A stretch of DNA of 41,505 bases from Candidatus Eisenbacteria bacterium (GTDB lineage Bacteria > Eisenbacteria > RBG-16-71-46 > CAIMUX01 > JAHJDP01). Below are positions 31,232 through 40,257 of this stretch, piece by piece. The stretch is from NCBI GenBank assembly GCA_018831195.1, contig JAHJDP010000004.1, positions 117,776 through 159,280 on the forward strand, given 5' to 3'. The position numbers were made by a program, and so were the translations under genes. The notes below the pieces were generated by a model. The model made no database searches and had not been told where the DNA came from. It worked only from the letters and a program-made list of their open reading frames with translations. Numbering within the stretch: position 1 is the stretch's first letter; each line of letters starts with the position of its first letter.

Positions 31232-33364
31232 ATGAAACGGCGAGTCTGGTTGACGGCATGCTTTATTGTACTCTGTTTAAGTCAGATACAATGTCTGTTG
31301 ATACCCAGTGATCAGGAGAGTGGAAGCAGAGCGCCCAATCAGAATCCGCATGTTCGGATTACCGGTGGGGTTTTCAATTCAGATCCCGAGGGGGTTGATT
31401 ACCGTGTCAATCTAAAATGGCATGGCTGGGATGATGATGGTGTTGTGACGGCCTTCGAGTGGGCCATCGACGACACAACTCTCGAGCGGGCTTGGCATAC
31501 CACCACGGACTTTGGCAATCTCTTCAGCTTTCAGGCTACGGTACATGATGTCGCTGATTCCAGTTTTTATGATTGGCATCGTTTCTTCATCCGGTCGATT
31601 GATAACGAATTCGCCCGGTCCCCCATAGATTCACGCTACTTCAATGCGCGGACCATCGCACCGAAAACACGGATCACCTTTCCGGTCTTTAGCCCGGCCC
31701 AATTCATCCTGCGCCGGCCCCGTTCCTTTAATATTAAATGGGAGGGCGAGGATCTTGATTCCTCCCAGCCTGAAAGAACTCCCGTTGCCTATGACTACAA
31801 ACTCGTGAAATTCAATATCACCAATGATGTGGACCAGCTGATTGAAGATCTCATTACTAATGAAAACGTCTTCCTGGATACATTACAGTATGGGGATAAG
31901 ACGGCCTGGATTCGAATCCCTTCCGATATCACCACACTGCGGCTTTCTGAACTCCCGCTCGGGGATCTTTATATATTCGGGATCCGGGCCATTGATGAAG
32001 CGGGCGCCATAGAACCGTCCTTGGATATTGGTCAAAACTTCTTCCCCTTTGAGGTGACGGCTGAGGAGTGCCAGCCCATCGTGACGATGCGTGAAAACCG
32101 TTTGGGAAGGCATGTTTTTCCGAGCGAGGGAGAAACGTGGAACGTGGAGGTTCCCAGCAATACGGACCTGCGTTTCACCTGGACGGGGGATGCGGCCTTC
32201 TGTGGAAGCCTGCCCGGAAATGTCAATTATGGTCTCGATCTCGAGGACCCGGGTGATGAGAATGACAACGCTCCGAACGGGATCGGCGGATGGATCGGAT
32301 GGGGTCTATGGGAAGAGGTCCAAACACCCTTCAGTTTCCCCGATCGCGATGACGGGAAGACCCATAATTTCTACCTTAAGATGATGGATCAATCCAATAA
32401 TCCACGATCCGAGAGATTTTGCTGGGTCGCTATTAAGGTTGTCGCCTTCCCGATGAACAAAACAGCGCTCATCGTCGATGATGCGACGCCAAGACCATAT
32501 ATGTTTGGGACGGATCCGGTTCATGACGCGTTCAGGGACCGCGTTCTGAGAAGTGTTTATCAGTTCTTGGAGCCCGGTGAAGAACCCGGAATCTTTAACA
32601 TGTTCCGGACAAACGAAGGCGGCTTTAATCCCGAATCGATGCCCTTGGAACTCGTCGCCGCCTACAAAATGATCATATGGAACACATTTTTCTTTGGGAC
32701 GTCTTCATCAGGGTTGAATGATAATGAGTTTGAGAGACATATCCTCACGAGTTATATCGGTGCGGGCGGACGTCTCTACCTGTACGGATCCTCGCCGATC
32801 GGCTGTCTCGCGGGTGATAATTTCAACTATGGTGGTGACGGGCTCTGTCCCGATGTACCGGGCGCTGATGAACCGGCCTGGGATGACGAAAGCTTCATTT
32901 GGACCTTCCTGCATCTGACGAATTGTGTCACAGGTACCTCGGGAACGGGCCAGCAGATCGATGGCTGGGTCGGATCCAAGTCGGTGCATCCCCTCTATCC
33001 TGATTTGGATCTCAATACTTCGGTATGGAATCCTTGGCGGCCGCGGGTAGGGGATGGACTACCGGTCGGGGGAACCGTCTGGTTCGAGGTTTACAAAAAC
33101 AGCCGCAGCATTGCAATTCAGCCGGAGCCCGGGATGGATACCCTCTATGTCCTGAAGACCTTCAATTATCAAGGAGTTCAATCGCGGCTTGAGGGATATC
33201 CCATCACGCTGCGTTACCAGTCCACTCCTGAAGATTCGGCTCTGGGTATCGATCAAGGACGGGTCTTCCTGCAGATGTTCCCGTTCTTCCCTTGTCATGA
33301 AGGACCGGCCACGGAAGCGGCGACCAAGGCCATCACCTGGGTGATGACCGGGCGTGATGAATAA
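31232..33364 (+). CDS. Lipoprotein with Ig-like repeats and amidotransferase-like module
   Basis: 710 residues. The ATG has GGGGGAGG upstream and the signal ends in lipobox 'LSQIQC' (Cys21). The first repeat, 'VNLKWHGWDDDGVVTAFEWA' and 'HRFFIRSIDNEFARSP', clearly parallels the previous lipoprotein; further Ig-like parts follow ('SFNIKWEGEDLDSSQP', 'LRFTWTGDAAFCGSLP'). From about residue 405, 'KTALIVDDATPRPYMFG', 'LVAAYKMIIWNTFFFG' and 'YIGAGGRLYLYGSSPIG' have the look of a glutamine-amidotransferase/ThuA-type Rossmann module, as in the 1070-residue neighbour. No catalytic Cys-His pair is obvious. It is separated from the preceding gene by 53 bp. Confidence 0.76.
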   Translation: MKRRVWLTACFIVLCLSQIQCLLIPSDQESGSRAPNQNPHVRITGGVFNSDPEGVDYRVNLKWHGWDDDGVVTAFEWAIDDTTLERAWHTTTDFGNLFSFQATVHDVADSSFYDWHRFFIRSIDNEFARSPIDSRYFNARTIAPKTRITFPVFSPAQFILRRPRSFNIKWEGEDLDSSQPERTPVAYDYKLVKFNITNDVDQLIEDLITNENVFLDTLQYGDKTAWIRIPSDITTLRLSELPLGDLYIFGIRAIDEAGAIEPSLDIGQNFFPFEVTAEECQPIVTMRENRLGRHVFPSEGETWNVEVPSNTDLRFTWTGDAAFCGSLPGNVNYGLDLEDPGDENDNAPNGIGGWIGWGLWEEVQTPFSFPDRDDGKTHNFYLKMMDQSNNPRSERFCWVAIKVVAFPMNKTALIVDDATPRPYMFGTDPVHDAFRDRVLRSVYQFLEPGEEPGIFNMFRTNEGGFNPESMPLELVAAYKMIIWNTFFFGTSSSGLNDNEFERHILTSYIGAGGRLYLYGSSPIGCLAGDNFNYGGDGLCPDVPGADEPAWDDESFIWTFLHLTNCVTGTSGTGQQIDGWVGSKSVHPLYPDLDLNTSVWNPWRPRVGDGLPVGGTVWFEVYKNSRSIAIQPEPGMDTLYVLKTFNYQGVQSRLEGYPITLRYQSTPEDSALGIDQGRVFLQMFPFFPCHEGPATEAATKAITWVMTGRDE

Positions 33365-33437
33365 TCGCGCTTCCGGGAATGGATCCCGGGCAAGTCTGCG
33401 GGGGTTGTATAATTACTGGCATTCTTGGGGAGGTGTG

Positions 33438-35276
33438 ATGAGGAAAGGTTTGTTGTGCTGCTTTCTCCTCGTACTTATAGGCTCTGTTCCGGCATGGGCC
33501 CAGGTTGCGAAATTTATGGAACCTCCCGAGGTATCTGATCAGCGTGTTTCCTGGAAATGGGCCGCTATCGATTCAGATCCAATCTATACAGGCAACTCGA
33601 CATTAAAACGGGTCAGGCCGATCAGCGAACATCCATTCCACGACAGAACCATTGCCAAGGTATTACTTGATCAAAGTGGATTGTTCGGCTTTTCACTCAG
33701 TGAGGATGGGCAACAGGTCTACAAATGGGAGCTCGATTCAGGCCTTCTCGTAGAGGAATATGTGCCCATTCCCGCGCCTGCTGTTGTTCTTAATGCCGCG
33801 CTTCATCGGGACGGATTGAGCCTGGCGGCTGTTTTGGATGATGGACGCATTGCCATCTGGGATCTCCAGAGACCGGATACGCTCTGGTCCTTTCCCGTTT
33901 CACCCGGCCCCTGCTATGACATTCTCTATCTACCCGGCAGCCTCAATCACCGATTTTTGACGGCAGGGTCTGATGGCAAGGTTCGCAAGTGGGATATTGA
34001 GCTGGAGCCGGGAATGAGCCCACCAGAACCGGCTCAAACGGTCATCACCTTCGCTGCCGCTGAAGCCCGGTCTTTGGCCATCAACACGACCGGCCGTTTT
34101 CTTGCCGCCGGCTCCAGCAGGGGGGAGATCAGAAAATACAACCTGGTCGAGAATTATATCACCTCCATCTTTCAGGCCCGCCCTTCATCTATTGAGAAGA
34201 TCATCATCGGTTTCACCGGCCGGTCGATGGTAACCATTGATGAGCTCCATGGCGTAGCCATTTGGAATTTTAATAATGATAATGCCGGACAAGTGCCTCT
34301 GGTTGAGATTCCACCCGGAAATCACGGCGATGTGCGGATGGCATTGACGCCGCCGGACGACCTGCTGCTGATTCTCTCCTATGACGACGGATTGCTTCAG
34401 GTTCGAAGCGGAGCCACGGGTCAGGTTTTTCAGGTTGGTCAGGAACCGTATCCCACATCTTCTTTCATTTCCCATCCCGATGGAAGTCGCGCGATCTTGG
34501 GTCGGCTCGATGGGGATTTGGTGCTCTGGTCGGCCGGCTTCTGCCGGCCGTCGCCCGGTGATATACGCTGCTTCGGCGGGTATAAGATCTGGAGGGGTTT
34601 GCGACCGGAAAGAGTGTCCAATGATGGAGAGGCTGACGGCGACGAAATGGAATTATTGCGAACCTACAGCTATGGAGACAGCAGTTGGACATTCGCGGGG
34701 ATTGATACCCTTCGCTATTTTATAGATCCTGATTCCATCTCCGACCGGGGGATGGGATTCGAGGGGATGCTTCCAGGACCCGTCAATGGATTTCCCTACT
34801 ATTACGCCATCACGCAGTTCGATCGGGTATTTGAGGACGGCAGTGTCTTTGATGTGAATGTCTGCGAACCGCAGGATAGCTGCGTTATTCGAGGGATTTA
34901 CCGCGATCCAGAAACCGGGGAAATGATCTCGATCATTCCCCGCCGCTCTCCGCGAACGGAGAAGCCCATATTGGGAAAGGTGTGGGTCATACCGAATCCC
35001 TACGAGAAGAACCGCGTTGATTGGGATGATTATACATTCCCTCATGTCCGTTTCGTAAATCTGCCGAGTGAAGCGGAGATTCGAATATACACATTGGCCG
35101 GCGACCTTGTCCGTATCATCCAACATGGTCGTGATTCTTTGAACCAGTTGTCAGGCGAGGAAAATTGGGATCTCAAGAATGGTGACGGGGAGAATGTTGT
35201 CTCTGGTGTATACTTCTATACCGTCAGGACTCCCGAAGGAAAAGTCTCTCGAGGGTTTTTAACTCTTATTTTATAA
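33438..35276 (+). CDS. Secreted WD40-like beta-propeller with FlgD-like C-terminus
   Basis: 612 residues from the ATG at 33438 (GGGGAGG upstream; the longer reading is removed because this start gives a clean signal peptide ending 'GSVPAWAQ'). Propeller blades of the WD40/quinoprotein type are visible: 'LSEDGQQVYKWELDSG', 'AAVLDDGRIAIWDLQRP', 'LTAGSDGKVRKWDIELE', 'LAAGSSRGEIRKYNL', 'ILSYDDGLLQVRSG', 'AILGRLDGDLVLWSA'. The last ~100 residues have 'VIPNPYEKNRVDWDDY', 'EIRIYTLAGDLVRIIQ', 'WDLKNGDGENVVSGVYFY', a FlgD-like/T9SS-type ending. It probably sits on or is exported past the outer membrane; partner unknown. The next gene starts 3 bases later. Confidence 0.82.
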   Translation: MRKGLLCCFLLVLIGSVPAWAQVAKFMEPPEVSDQRVSWKWAAIDSDPIYTGNSTLKRVRPISEHPFHDRTIAKVLLDQSGLFGFSLSEDGQQVYKWELDSGLLVEEYVPIPAPAVVLNAALHRDGLSLAAVLDDGRIAIWDLQRPDTLWSFPVSPGPCYDILYLPGSLNHRFLTAGSDGKVRKWDIELEPGMSPPEPAQTVITFAAAEARSLAINTTGRFLAAGSSRGEIRKYNLVENYITSIFQARPSSIEKIIIGFTGRSMVTIDELHGVAIWNFNNDNAGQVPLVEIPPGNHGDVRMALTPPDDLLLILSYDDGLLQVRSGATGQVFQVGQEPYPTSSFISHPDGSRAILGRLDGDLVLWSAGFCRPSPGDIRCFGGYKIWRGLRPERVSNDGEADGDEMELLRTYSYGDSSWTFAGIDTLRYFIDPDSISDRGMGFEGMLPGPVNGFPYYYAITQFDRVFEDGSVFDVNVCEPQDSCVIRGIYRDPETGEMISIIPRRSPRTEKPILGKVWVIPNPYEKNRVDWDDYTFPHVRFVNLPSEAEIRIYTLAGDLVRIIQHGRDSLNQLSGEENWDLKNGDGENVVSGVYFYTVRTPEGKVSRGFLTLIL

Positions 35277-35279
35277 GCC

Positions 35280-37427
35280 GTGAAGATTTTTGAATGTTTA
35301 CATAATGGCCGGGGGAAGGGATACCTGCTTCTCCTGGCTGTTTTGCTGATTGGCTTGTTAAGACTGGCCTATTTTTATAATTATTCGCATCAACTCCCCT
35401 ATCTGCAGTCCCCGATCGTCGATGCCCAGGTCTATGATGAATGGGCTCAGACTTTGGCAAACGGAGATTGGGCGGGAAACAAGGCCTTTTACCGCGCGCC
35501 CCTCTACCCGTACGTTCTGGGGATAATTTATTTTTTTTCCGGGCCGGAAAAGGGCCGTGTTGTCGCTGTCCTCCTTCAACTGGCCCTCGGCATTCTGAGT
35601 GTGATCCTTCTTTATCGTACCGGATGCCGCTTGTTGGACCGGCGGGCCGCTTCAGCCGCCGCTCTGCTCTTCGCCTTTTGCGGCCCCATCGTATTTTATG
35701 AGACAAAGCTATTACCCACATCCACCGGAATTTTCCTCCAAATCCTAACCCTTTCCATCTTCGTCAGGGCCTGGTCAAGCCACCGGAAAGGAGACCTGTT
35801 CAGCGCCGGGCTTGCAGCGGGGGTCTATGCGCTGGTGCGGCCCAATGCCCTTCTTTTTGCCGGCCTTCTATTTCTTATCGGTATGTGGAGAGAGGTATGC
35901 CGGAATGACAGGGGGAGTGTGCTCCGCTGGCTGTGGATGCCTGTGGGATGCCTTTTAATCTTGTCGCCTGTAACAATACATAATTACATCGCTTCAAAGG
36001 ATCTGGTGCTGATCTCTTCAAACGGCGGGATGACCTTTTACCAGGGAAACAATGAGGAAAGTCAAAGCGGGCTCATGACGGTTCCCCAAAGACTCCATTC
36101 CTTTGCTAATGCTCAACAGCAGGAGGCGCTGGAGGAGTACGTCACCCAGCACGAAGTCGGCCGTTCACTGAAACCTTCGGAGCGTTCCCGCTATTGGCTT
36201 CAACAAGGACTTCGATTTTGGCGTGAGAATCCCCTCCGGGCGCTACGGCTGGTGTCACTGAAAGGGATTAAGGCCCTGGGCCTTTACGAGTACCCCAACA
36301 ATTATTCCTTTCAGATCGAGAGGAAGTTCGTTTGGACTCTGAAGGGGTACCCTGTTCCCTTCGGCTTCATTCTTTTTCTGGGCACTTTAGGCTGGCTCTG
36401 GTTGCCCCGCCGCCATCCGGCCGCGAAGATCCTGCCCGCCGCTGTTGCGGTGGGGCTGCTGACCAATCTCATTTTCTTTGTAACATCAAGGTACCGCCTT
36501 GAAATGATTCCCGCGCTTGCTCTCCTCGCCGGATGGGGGTGTGTCGAGTCGGTCCGCCGCATCAGAAACGGGAGGATCGGCTGGAGAGAAGGGCTGGCTG
36601 TCGCTGTTCTGGCGGGTCTCTTCTTGCTTCCACCCGGCGCCGGACGGCGTTCTCAAGAGTCGATCATGTGGTTGCATCTGGGCGTGATGCATTATGAGGC
36701 GGGCCGGTTGTCCGAGGCGGAACCCGCCCTACGAAGGGCGCTGGAGCTGCAGCCTGAAAATGTACAGGCAAGATCCCAATTGACCATGGTGTTGACGGCG
36801 GCCGGCCGATTCGGGGAGGCGGAGCAGATTTTGAGTCCTGCTCTGGCGGCCGGCGCCCCCCATCCCACAGCTCTATGGGCGGCGGGGGAGTTGCGGGCCG
36901 CGATCGGAGATACCCTCGGTGCGACCGCTGCGCTCCGCGAAGCCACCCGCAGGGCCCCCCGGCTCGAGCCGGTCCACTTGGCGCTGGCCCGTCTTCAAAC
37001 CCGTTCCGGACAGATTGACGATGCGGTATCTCAGCTGAAGGCGGCCCTGAAGGCCGGCGCGGCAACCCGGGAGATCGGCCTCCAGCTCGGCGACCTTCTT
37101 CTACAAAGCGGGCGGACGGCTGAAGCTGAAAGCCTTCTTGTCAGTTTGAGGGAAGAGCATCCGCACGATGCCGAGATCCACAGGCTTCTTTTGAAAGCAC
37201 TCCTCACCACTGGTCTTAAGGAAAAGGTTCGTTCATACTGGAGTTATCCGGCCCTTCCAGCCGATTGGCCGCGGGCTCGGGCCGATCGCCTCTTGGAGAT
37301 CTTGTTGATGATGGACGATCCTCCTCAGAGGATGGACGATTTGAGTGCAGAGGAGTGGTCACTCTTTCAGGAAATTCTCCCGCGTCGAGCGGGGTCGGAG
37401 GGGGGTGCCGAACGGCGGCTGCCTTGA
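35280..37427 (+). CDS. Glycosyltransferase-39-like membrane protein with TPR domain
   Basis: 715 residues, start GTG at 35280, 3 bases after the previous stop with no ribosome binding site, suggesting coupled translation. The N-terminal ~440 residues are multi-pass; 'SPIVDAQVYDEWAQTLAN' and 'FYRAPLYPYVLGIIYFF' resemble the catalytic first loop of PMT/ArnT/GT39 enzymes, which use lipid-linked sugars. The C-terminal ~250 residues hold TPRs: 'LHLGVMHYEAGRLSEAEPAL', 'TMVLTAAGRFGEAEQIL', 'LARLQTRSGQIDDAVSQL'. The TPR part probably faces the periplasm and may bind acceptor proteins; that is inference. It could glycosylate the neighbouring surface proteins. Confidence 0.82.
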   Translation: MKIFECLHNGRGKGYLLLLAVLLIGLLRLAYFYNYSHQLPYLQSPIVDAQVYDEWAQTLANGDWAGNKAFYRAPLYPYVLGIIYFFSGPEKGRVVAVLLQLALGILSVILLYRTGCRLLDRRAASAAALLFAFCGPIVFYETKLLPTSTGIFLQILTLSIFVRAWSSHRKGDLFSAGLAAGVYALVRPNALLFAGLLFLIGMWREVCRNDRGSVLRWLWMPVGCLLILSPVTIHNYIASKDLVLISSNGGMTFYQGNNEESQSGLMTVPQRLHSFANAQQQEALEEYVTQHEVGRSLKPSERSRYWLQQGLRFWRENPLRALRLVSLKGIKALGLYEYPNNYSFQIERKFVWTLKGYPVPFGFILFLGTLGWLWLPRRHPAAKILPAAVAVGLLTNLIFFVTSRYRLEMIPALALLAGWGCVESVRRIRNGRIGWREGLAVAVLAGLFLLPPGAGRRSQESIMWLHLGVMHYEAGRLSEAEPALRRALELQPENVQARSQLTMVLTAAGRFGEAEQILSPALAAGAPHPTALWAAGELRAAIGDTLGATAALREATRRAPRLEPVHLALARLQTRSGQIDDAVSQLKAALKAGAATREIGLQLGDLLLQSGRTAEAESLLVSLREEHPHDAEIHRLLLKALLTTGLKEKVRSYWSYPALPADWPRARADRLLEILLMMDDPPQRMDDLSAEEWSLFQEILPRRAGSEGGAERRLP

Positions 37428-37452
37428 CACCCCGATGGCCGGGATCTATGCT
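37424..37452 (+). promoter_or_regulatory. Consensus promoter for ppdK
   Basis: TTGACA (37424-37429), 17-bp spacer, TATGCT (37447-37452). The -35 hexamer overlaps the stop codon of the glycosyltransferase-TPR gene. Transcription would begin about 60 bases before the GTG at 37517. Confidence 0.68.
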
Positions 37453-37516
37453 GCCCAATGCATTCTCCCGATAGACCCAATTTGTAAGATCATCTGCAGC
37501 CAGCAAGGAGAGAAGG

Positions 37517-40240
37517 GTGGAGAAGAATATATATGTATATAGTTTTGGCGACGGCGGCGCCGATGGCAACGGCGGCATGCGGGATACCCTTGGCGGGAAA
37601 GGCGCAGGGCTGGCGGAAATGGCCCGTACCGGCGTTCCCGTACCACCGGGCTACACAATTTCCACGGCGGCTTGTCTCCATTTCATTCGTACCCATGGCG
37701 AGATCCCCGAGGAAATGATCGGGCAGGAATCCAAGGCCCTCGCGCTCTTGGAGGCCCGGACCGGAAAAAAATTCGGGTCCGTTAAGAATCCTTTGCTGGT
37801 TTCCGTCCGTTCCGGCGCCAAATTCTCCATGCCCGGTATGATGGATACGATTCTGAATCTGGGATTGAATGACGAGACCGTCGCCGGACTGGAGAAGCTG
37901 TCGGGCGATGCGCGATTTGCCTACGACACTTACCGCCGCCTGCTCCAGATGTTCGGCGATGTTGTTCTGAACATCGAGCGCCGCTATTTTGAAGTCGAAA
38001 TGACAAATCTCAAGAAGGCGAAGGGTGTCTCTTCGGATCTGGGTCTGGATGCTGATGACTTAAAAACGCTGGCCGGACGGTTCAAAGAGATCATCCGCGA
38101 ACACACGGGGAATGATTTTCCAAGCGATCCTCTTCAGCAATTGCAAATGGCCCGCGATGCCGTCTTCAAATCCTGGAACAATGACCGCGCTATTTATTAT
38201 CGCAAACAGGAGAAGATTCCAAACGATCTCGGTACAGCTGTTAATGTACAAGCCATGGTTTTCGGCAACCTCGGCGAGGATTCGGGAACCGGAGTCGGTT
38301 TTACGAGGGATCCTTCAACCGGCGCAAAGATTCTCTATGGCGAATTCTTAATGAATGCGCAGGGAGAGGATGTGGTGGCTGGCGTCCGCAATCCGGAGCC
38401 GTTGGAAAAACTAAGAGAGTTGCGCCCGGATATACACCGCCAGATTGTCGAGATCTCGACAAATCTCGAGAAACACTTCCGCGATATGCAGGATTTTGAG
38501 TTCACCTTTGAAGGCGATCGCCTCTATCTGCTCCAAACGCGATCCGGGAAGAGAACCGGTGGCGCGGCGGTCAAGGTTGCCGTGGATATGGTCGAGGAAG
38601 GCCTGCTGACGAAGGATGAAGCTCTTCTCCGCGTTGATCCTCTCCAACTCGATCAACTCCTCTTTCCTCGCATCGATCCCTCTTCGCCGGCCAAAGTCGT
38701 CGCACGGGGTTTGGGCGCCTCACCCGGCGCCGCCGTTGGTGTGATTGTCTTCGACCCGGATGAGGCGGTGAAAAGGGCGGAAAAGAATGAGCGGGTGCTT
38801 CTGGTAAGAGATGAGACCTCTCCGGACGACATCCATGGAATGGATGTGGCGCAGGGGATCCTCACCGCGACCGGTGGCAGAACCTCCCATGCCGCGGTGG
38901 TCGCGCGCAACATGGGCCGACCCTGTGTCGTTGGGTGCTCCCACCTGGATATCCAGGAGAGCAAACGGGTGATGATCATTGGGAAGCAGATATTCAAGGA
39001 AGGAGACCTGCTGGCGATCAATGGCACGACCGGGGAAGTTCTCACCGGTGAAGTCCGCACGATTGACGCTGAGATTGGCGATGAATTCGGAACGCTCCTC
39101 TCCTGGGCTGATAAGCGCCGCCGGCTGCGCGTCCGCACAAACGCCGATACTCCGAAAGAGGCTGCCATCGCCAGGAAGTTCGGTGCACAAGGGATCGGTC
39201 TGTGCCGCACAGAGCATATGTTCTTTGACGACGACCGCCTTCCCTGGGTTATACAAATGATCCTGAGCGCCGGCGCAGCAGCGAAATCAAAGAAAATGGG
39301 TAGTGCTCCGGATTTGCCGCCGGCAAAAGACCAAGAGCGGTATCATGAAGCCCTCAGCAAACTTCTTCCGATCCAGAGAGAGGATTTCCGGGGGATTTTT
39401 CGGGCGATGGACGGTTTGCCGGTCACGGTGCGACTTCTCGATCCGCCGTTGCATGAGTTCCTGCCGCGCCGTGAAACCCTTCTGGTTGAAATCGCGCTCA
39501 TGAAGGAGCGGAAGCAAGATCCCGTAAAAATCGAGGAAATGGAGACGCTTCTCCAGCGTGTGGAGGAACTGCATGAGTGGAACCCAATGATGGGACATCG
39601 CGGCTGCCGGCTGGGTATCACCTATCCTGAAATCACCGCCATGCAGACGCGCGCCGTGATGGAGGCTGCCTGTTCCCTCCAGAGTGAGGGTATCACTGTT
39701 CTGCCGGAGATCATGATCCCCTTGATTGTCACCGCGAATGAATTGAAAAACCAAAGGGCGGTAGTTGTTACCACTGCAGAACAGGTTATCAAGGAAACAG
39801 GAACAAAAGTGAATTATAAAGTCGGAACGATGATCGAAGTTCCCAGGGCCGCTCTCATGGCCGGGAATATCGCGGCTGAAGCCGACTTCTTCTCATTTGG
39901 AACCAACGATCTGACACAGATGTGTTTTGGATTCTCACGGGACGACGTCGGAAAATTCCTGCCGGAATACTTTAATCAAAATATTCTTTCGCAGGATCCC
40001 TTTGTGTCTCTCGATGTCCGGGGAGTGGGACAGTTGGTGCGTATGGCGGTCGAACGGGGCCGTGCGACCCGACCCGGCCTGAAGATGGGTATCTGCGGCG
40101 AGCATGGTGGTGAACCCAGCTCTATACATTTCTGTCACGAGATCGGATTGGACTATGTGTCCTGTTCGCCATTCCGCGTTCCGATCGCCCGGTTGGCCGC
40201 GGCGCAGGTCGTCATCAAAGAGGAACAAAACACCGGTTAG
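37517..40240 (+). CDS. ppdK: Pyruvate, phosphate dikinase
   Basis: 907 residues, full length. Converts pyruvate, ATP and phosphate to PEP, AMP and pyrophosphate, reversibly, so it can serve gluconeogenesis or PPi-driven glycolysis. GTG start with AAGGAGAGAAGG upstream; the protein opens 'YVYSFGDGGADGNGGMRD' and 'LGGKGAGLAEMARTGVPVPP'. The phosphohistidine domain is 'LTATGGRTSHAAVVARNMGR' (His near 457). The PEP/pyruvate domain has 'GIGLCRTEHMFF', 'MMGHRGCRLGITYPEI', 'GTMIEVPRAALMA', 'FFSFGTNDLTQMCFGFSRDD' and 'GICGEHGGEP' with the catalytic Cys. All expected domains are present. Confidence 0.98.
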   Translation: MEKNIYVYSFGDGGADGNGGMRDTLGGKGAGLAEMARTGVPVPPGYTISTAACLHFIRTHGEIPEEMIGQESKALALLEARTGKKFGSVKNPLLVSVRSGAKFSMPGMMDTILNLGLNDETVAGLEKLSGDARFAYDTYRRLLQMFGDVVLNIERRYFEVEMTNLKKAKGVSSDLGLDADDLKTLAGRFKEIIREHTGNDFPSDPLQQLQMARDAVFKSWNNDRAIYYRKQEKIPNDLGTAVNVQAMVFGNLGEDSGTGVGFTRDPSTGAKILYGEFLMNAQGEDVVAGVRNPEPLEKLRELRPDIHRQIVEISTNLEKHFRDMQDFEFTFEGDRLYLLQTRSGKRTGGAAVKVAVDMVEEGLLTKDEALLRVDPLQLDQLLFPRIDPSSPAKVVARGLGASPGAAVGVIVFDPDEAVKRAEKNERVLLVRDETSPDDIHGMDVAQGILTATGGRTSHAAVVARNMGRPCVVGCSHLDIQESKRVMIIGKQIFKEGDLLAINGTTGEVLTGEVRTIDAEIGDEFGTLLSWADKRRRLRVRTNADTPKEAAIARKFGAQGIGLCRTEHMFFDDDRLPWVIQMILSAGAAAKSKKMGSAPDLPPAKDQERYHEALSKLLPIQREDFRGIFRAMDGLPVTVRLLDPPLHEFLPRRETLLVEIALMKERKQDPVKIEEMETLLQRVEELHEWNPMMGHRGCRLGITYPEITAMQTRAVMEAACSLQSEGITVLPEIMIPLIVTANELKNQRAVVVTTAEQVIKETGTKVNYKVGTMIEVPRAALMAGNIAAEADFFSFGTNDLTQMCFGFSRDDVGKFLPEYFNQNILSQDPFVSLDVRGVGQLVRMAVERGRATRPGLKMGICGEHGGEPSSIHFCHEIGLDYVSCSPFRVPIARLAAAQVVIKEEQNTG

Positions 40241-40257
40241 AAAACGGGGGCGACGGG

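Noticed and set aside
33373-33389. Hairpin CCGGGA/TCCCGG and TATAAT (33408-33413) before the propeller gene
   Set aside because: Only 6 bp, no T-tract, and no -35 hexamer at the right distance; the gene is probably read from the upstream lipoprotein promoter.
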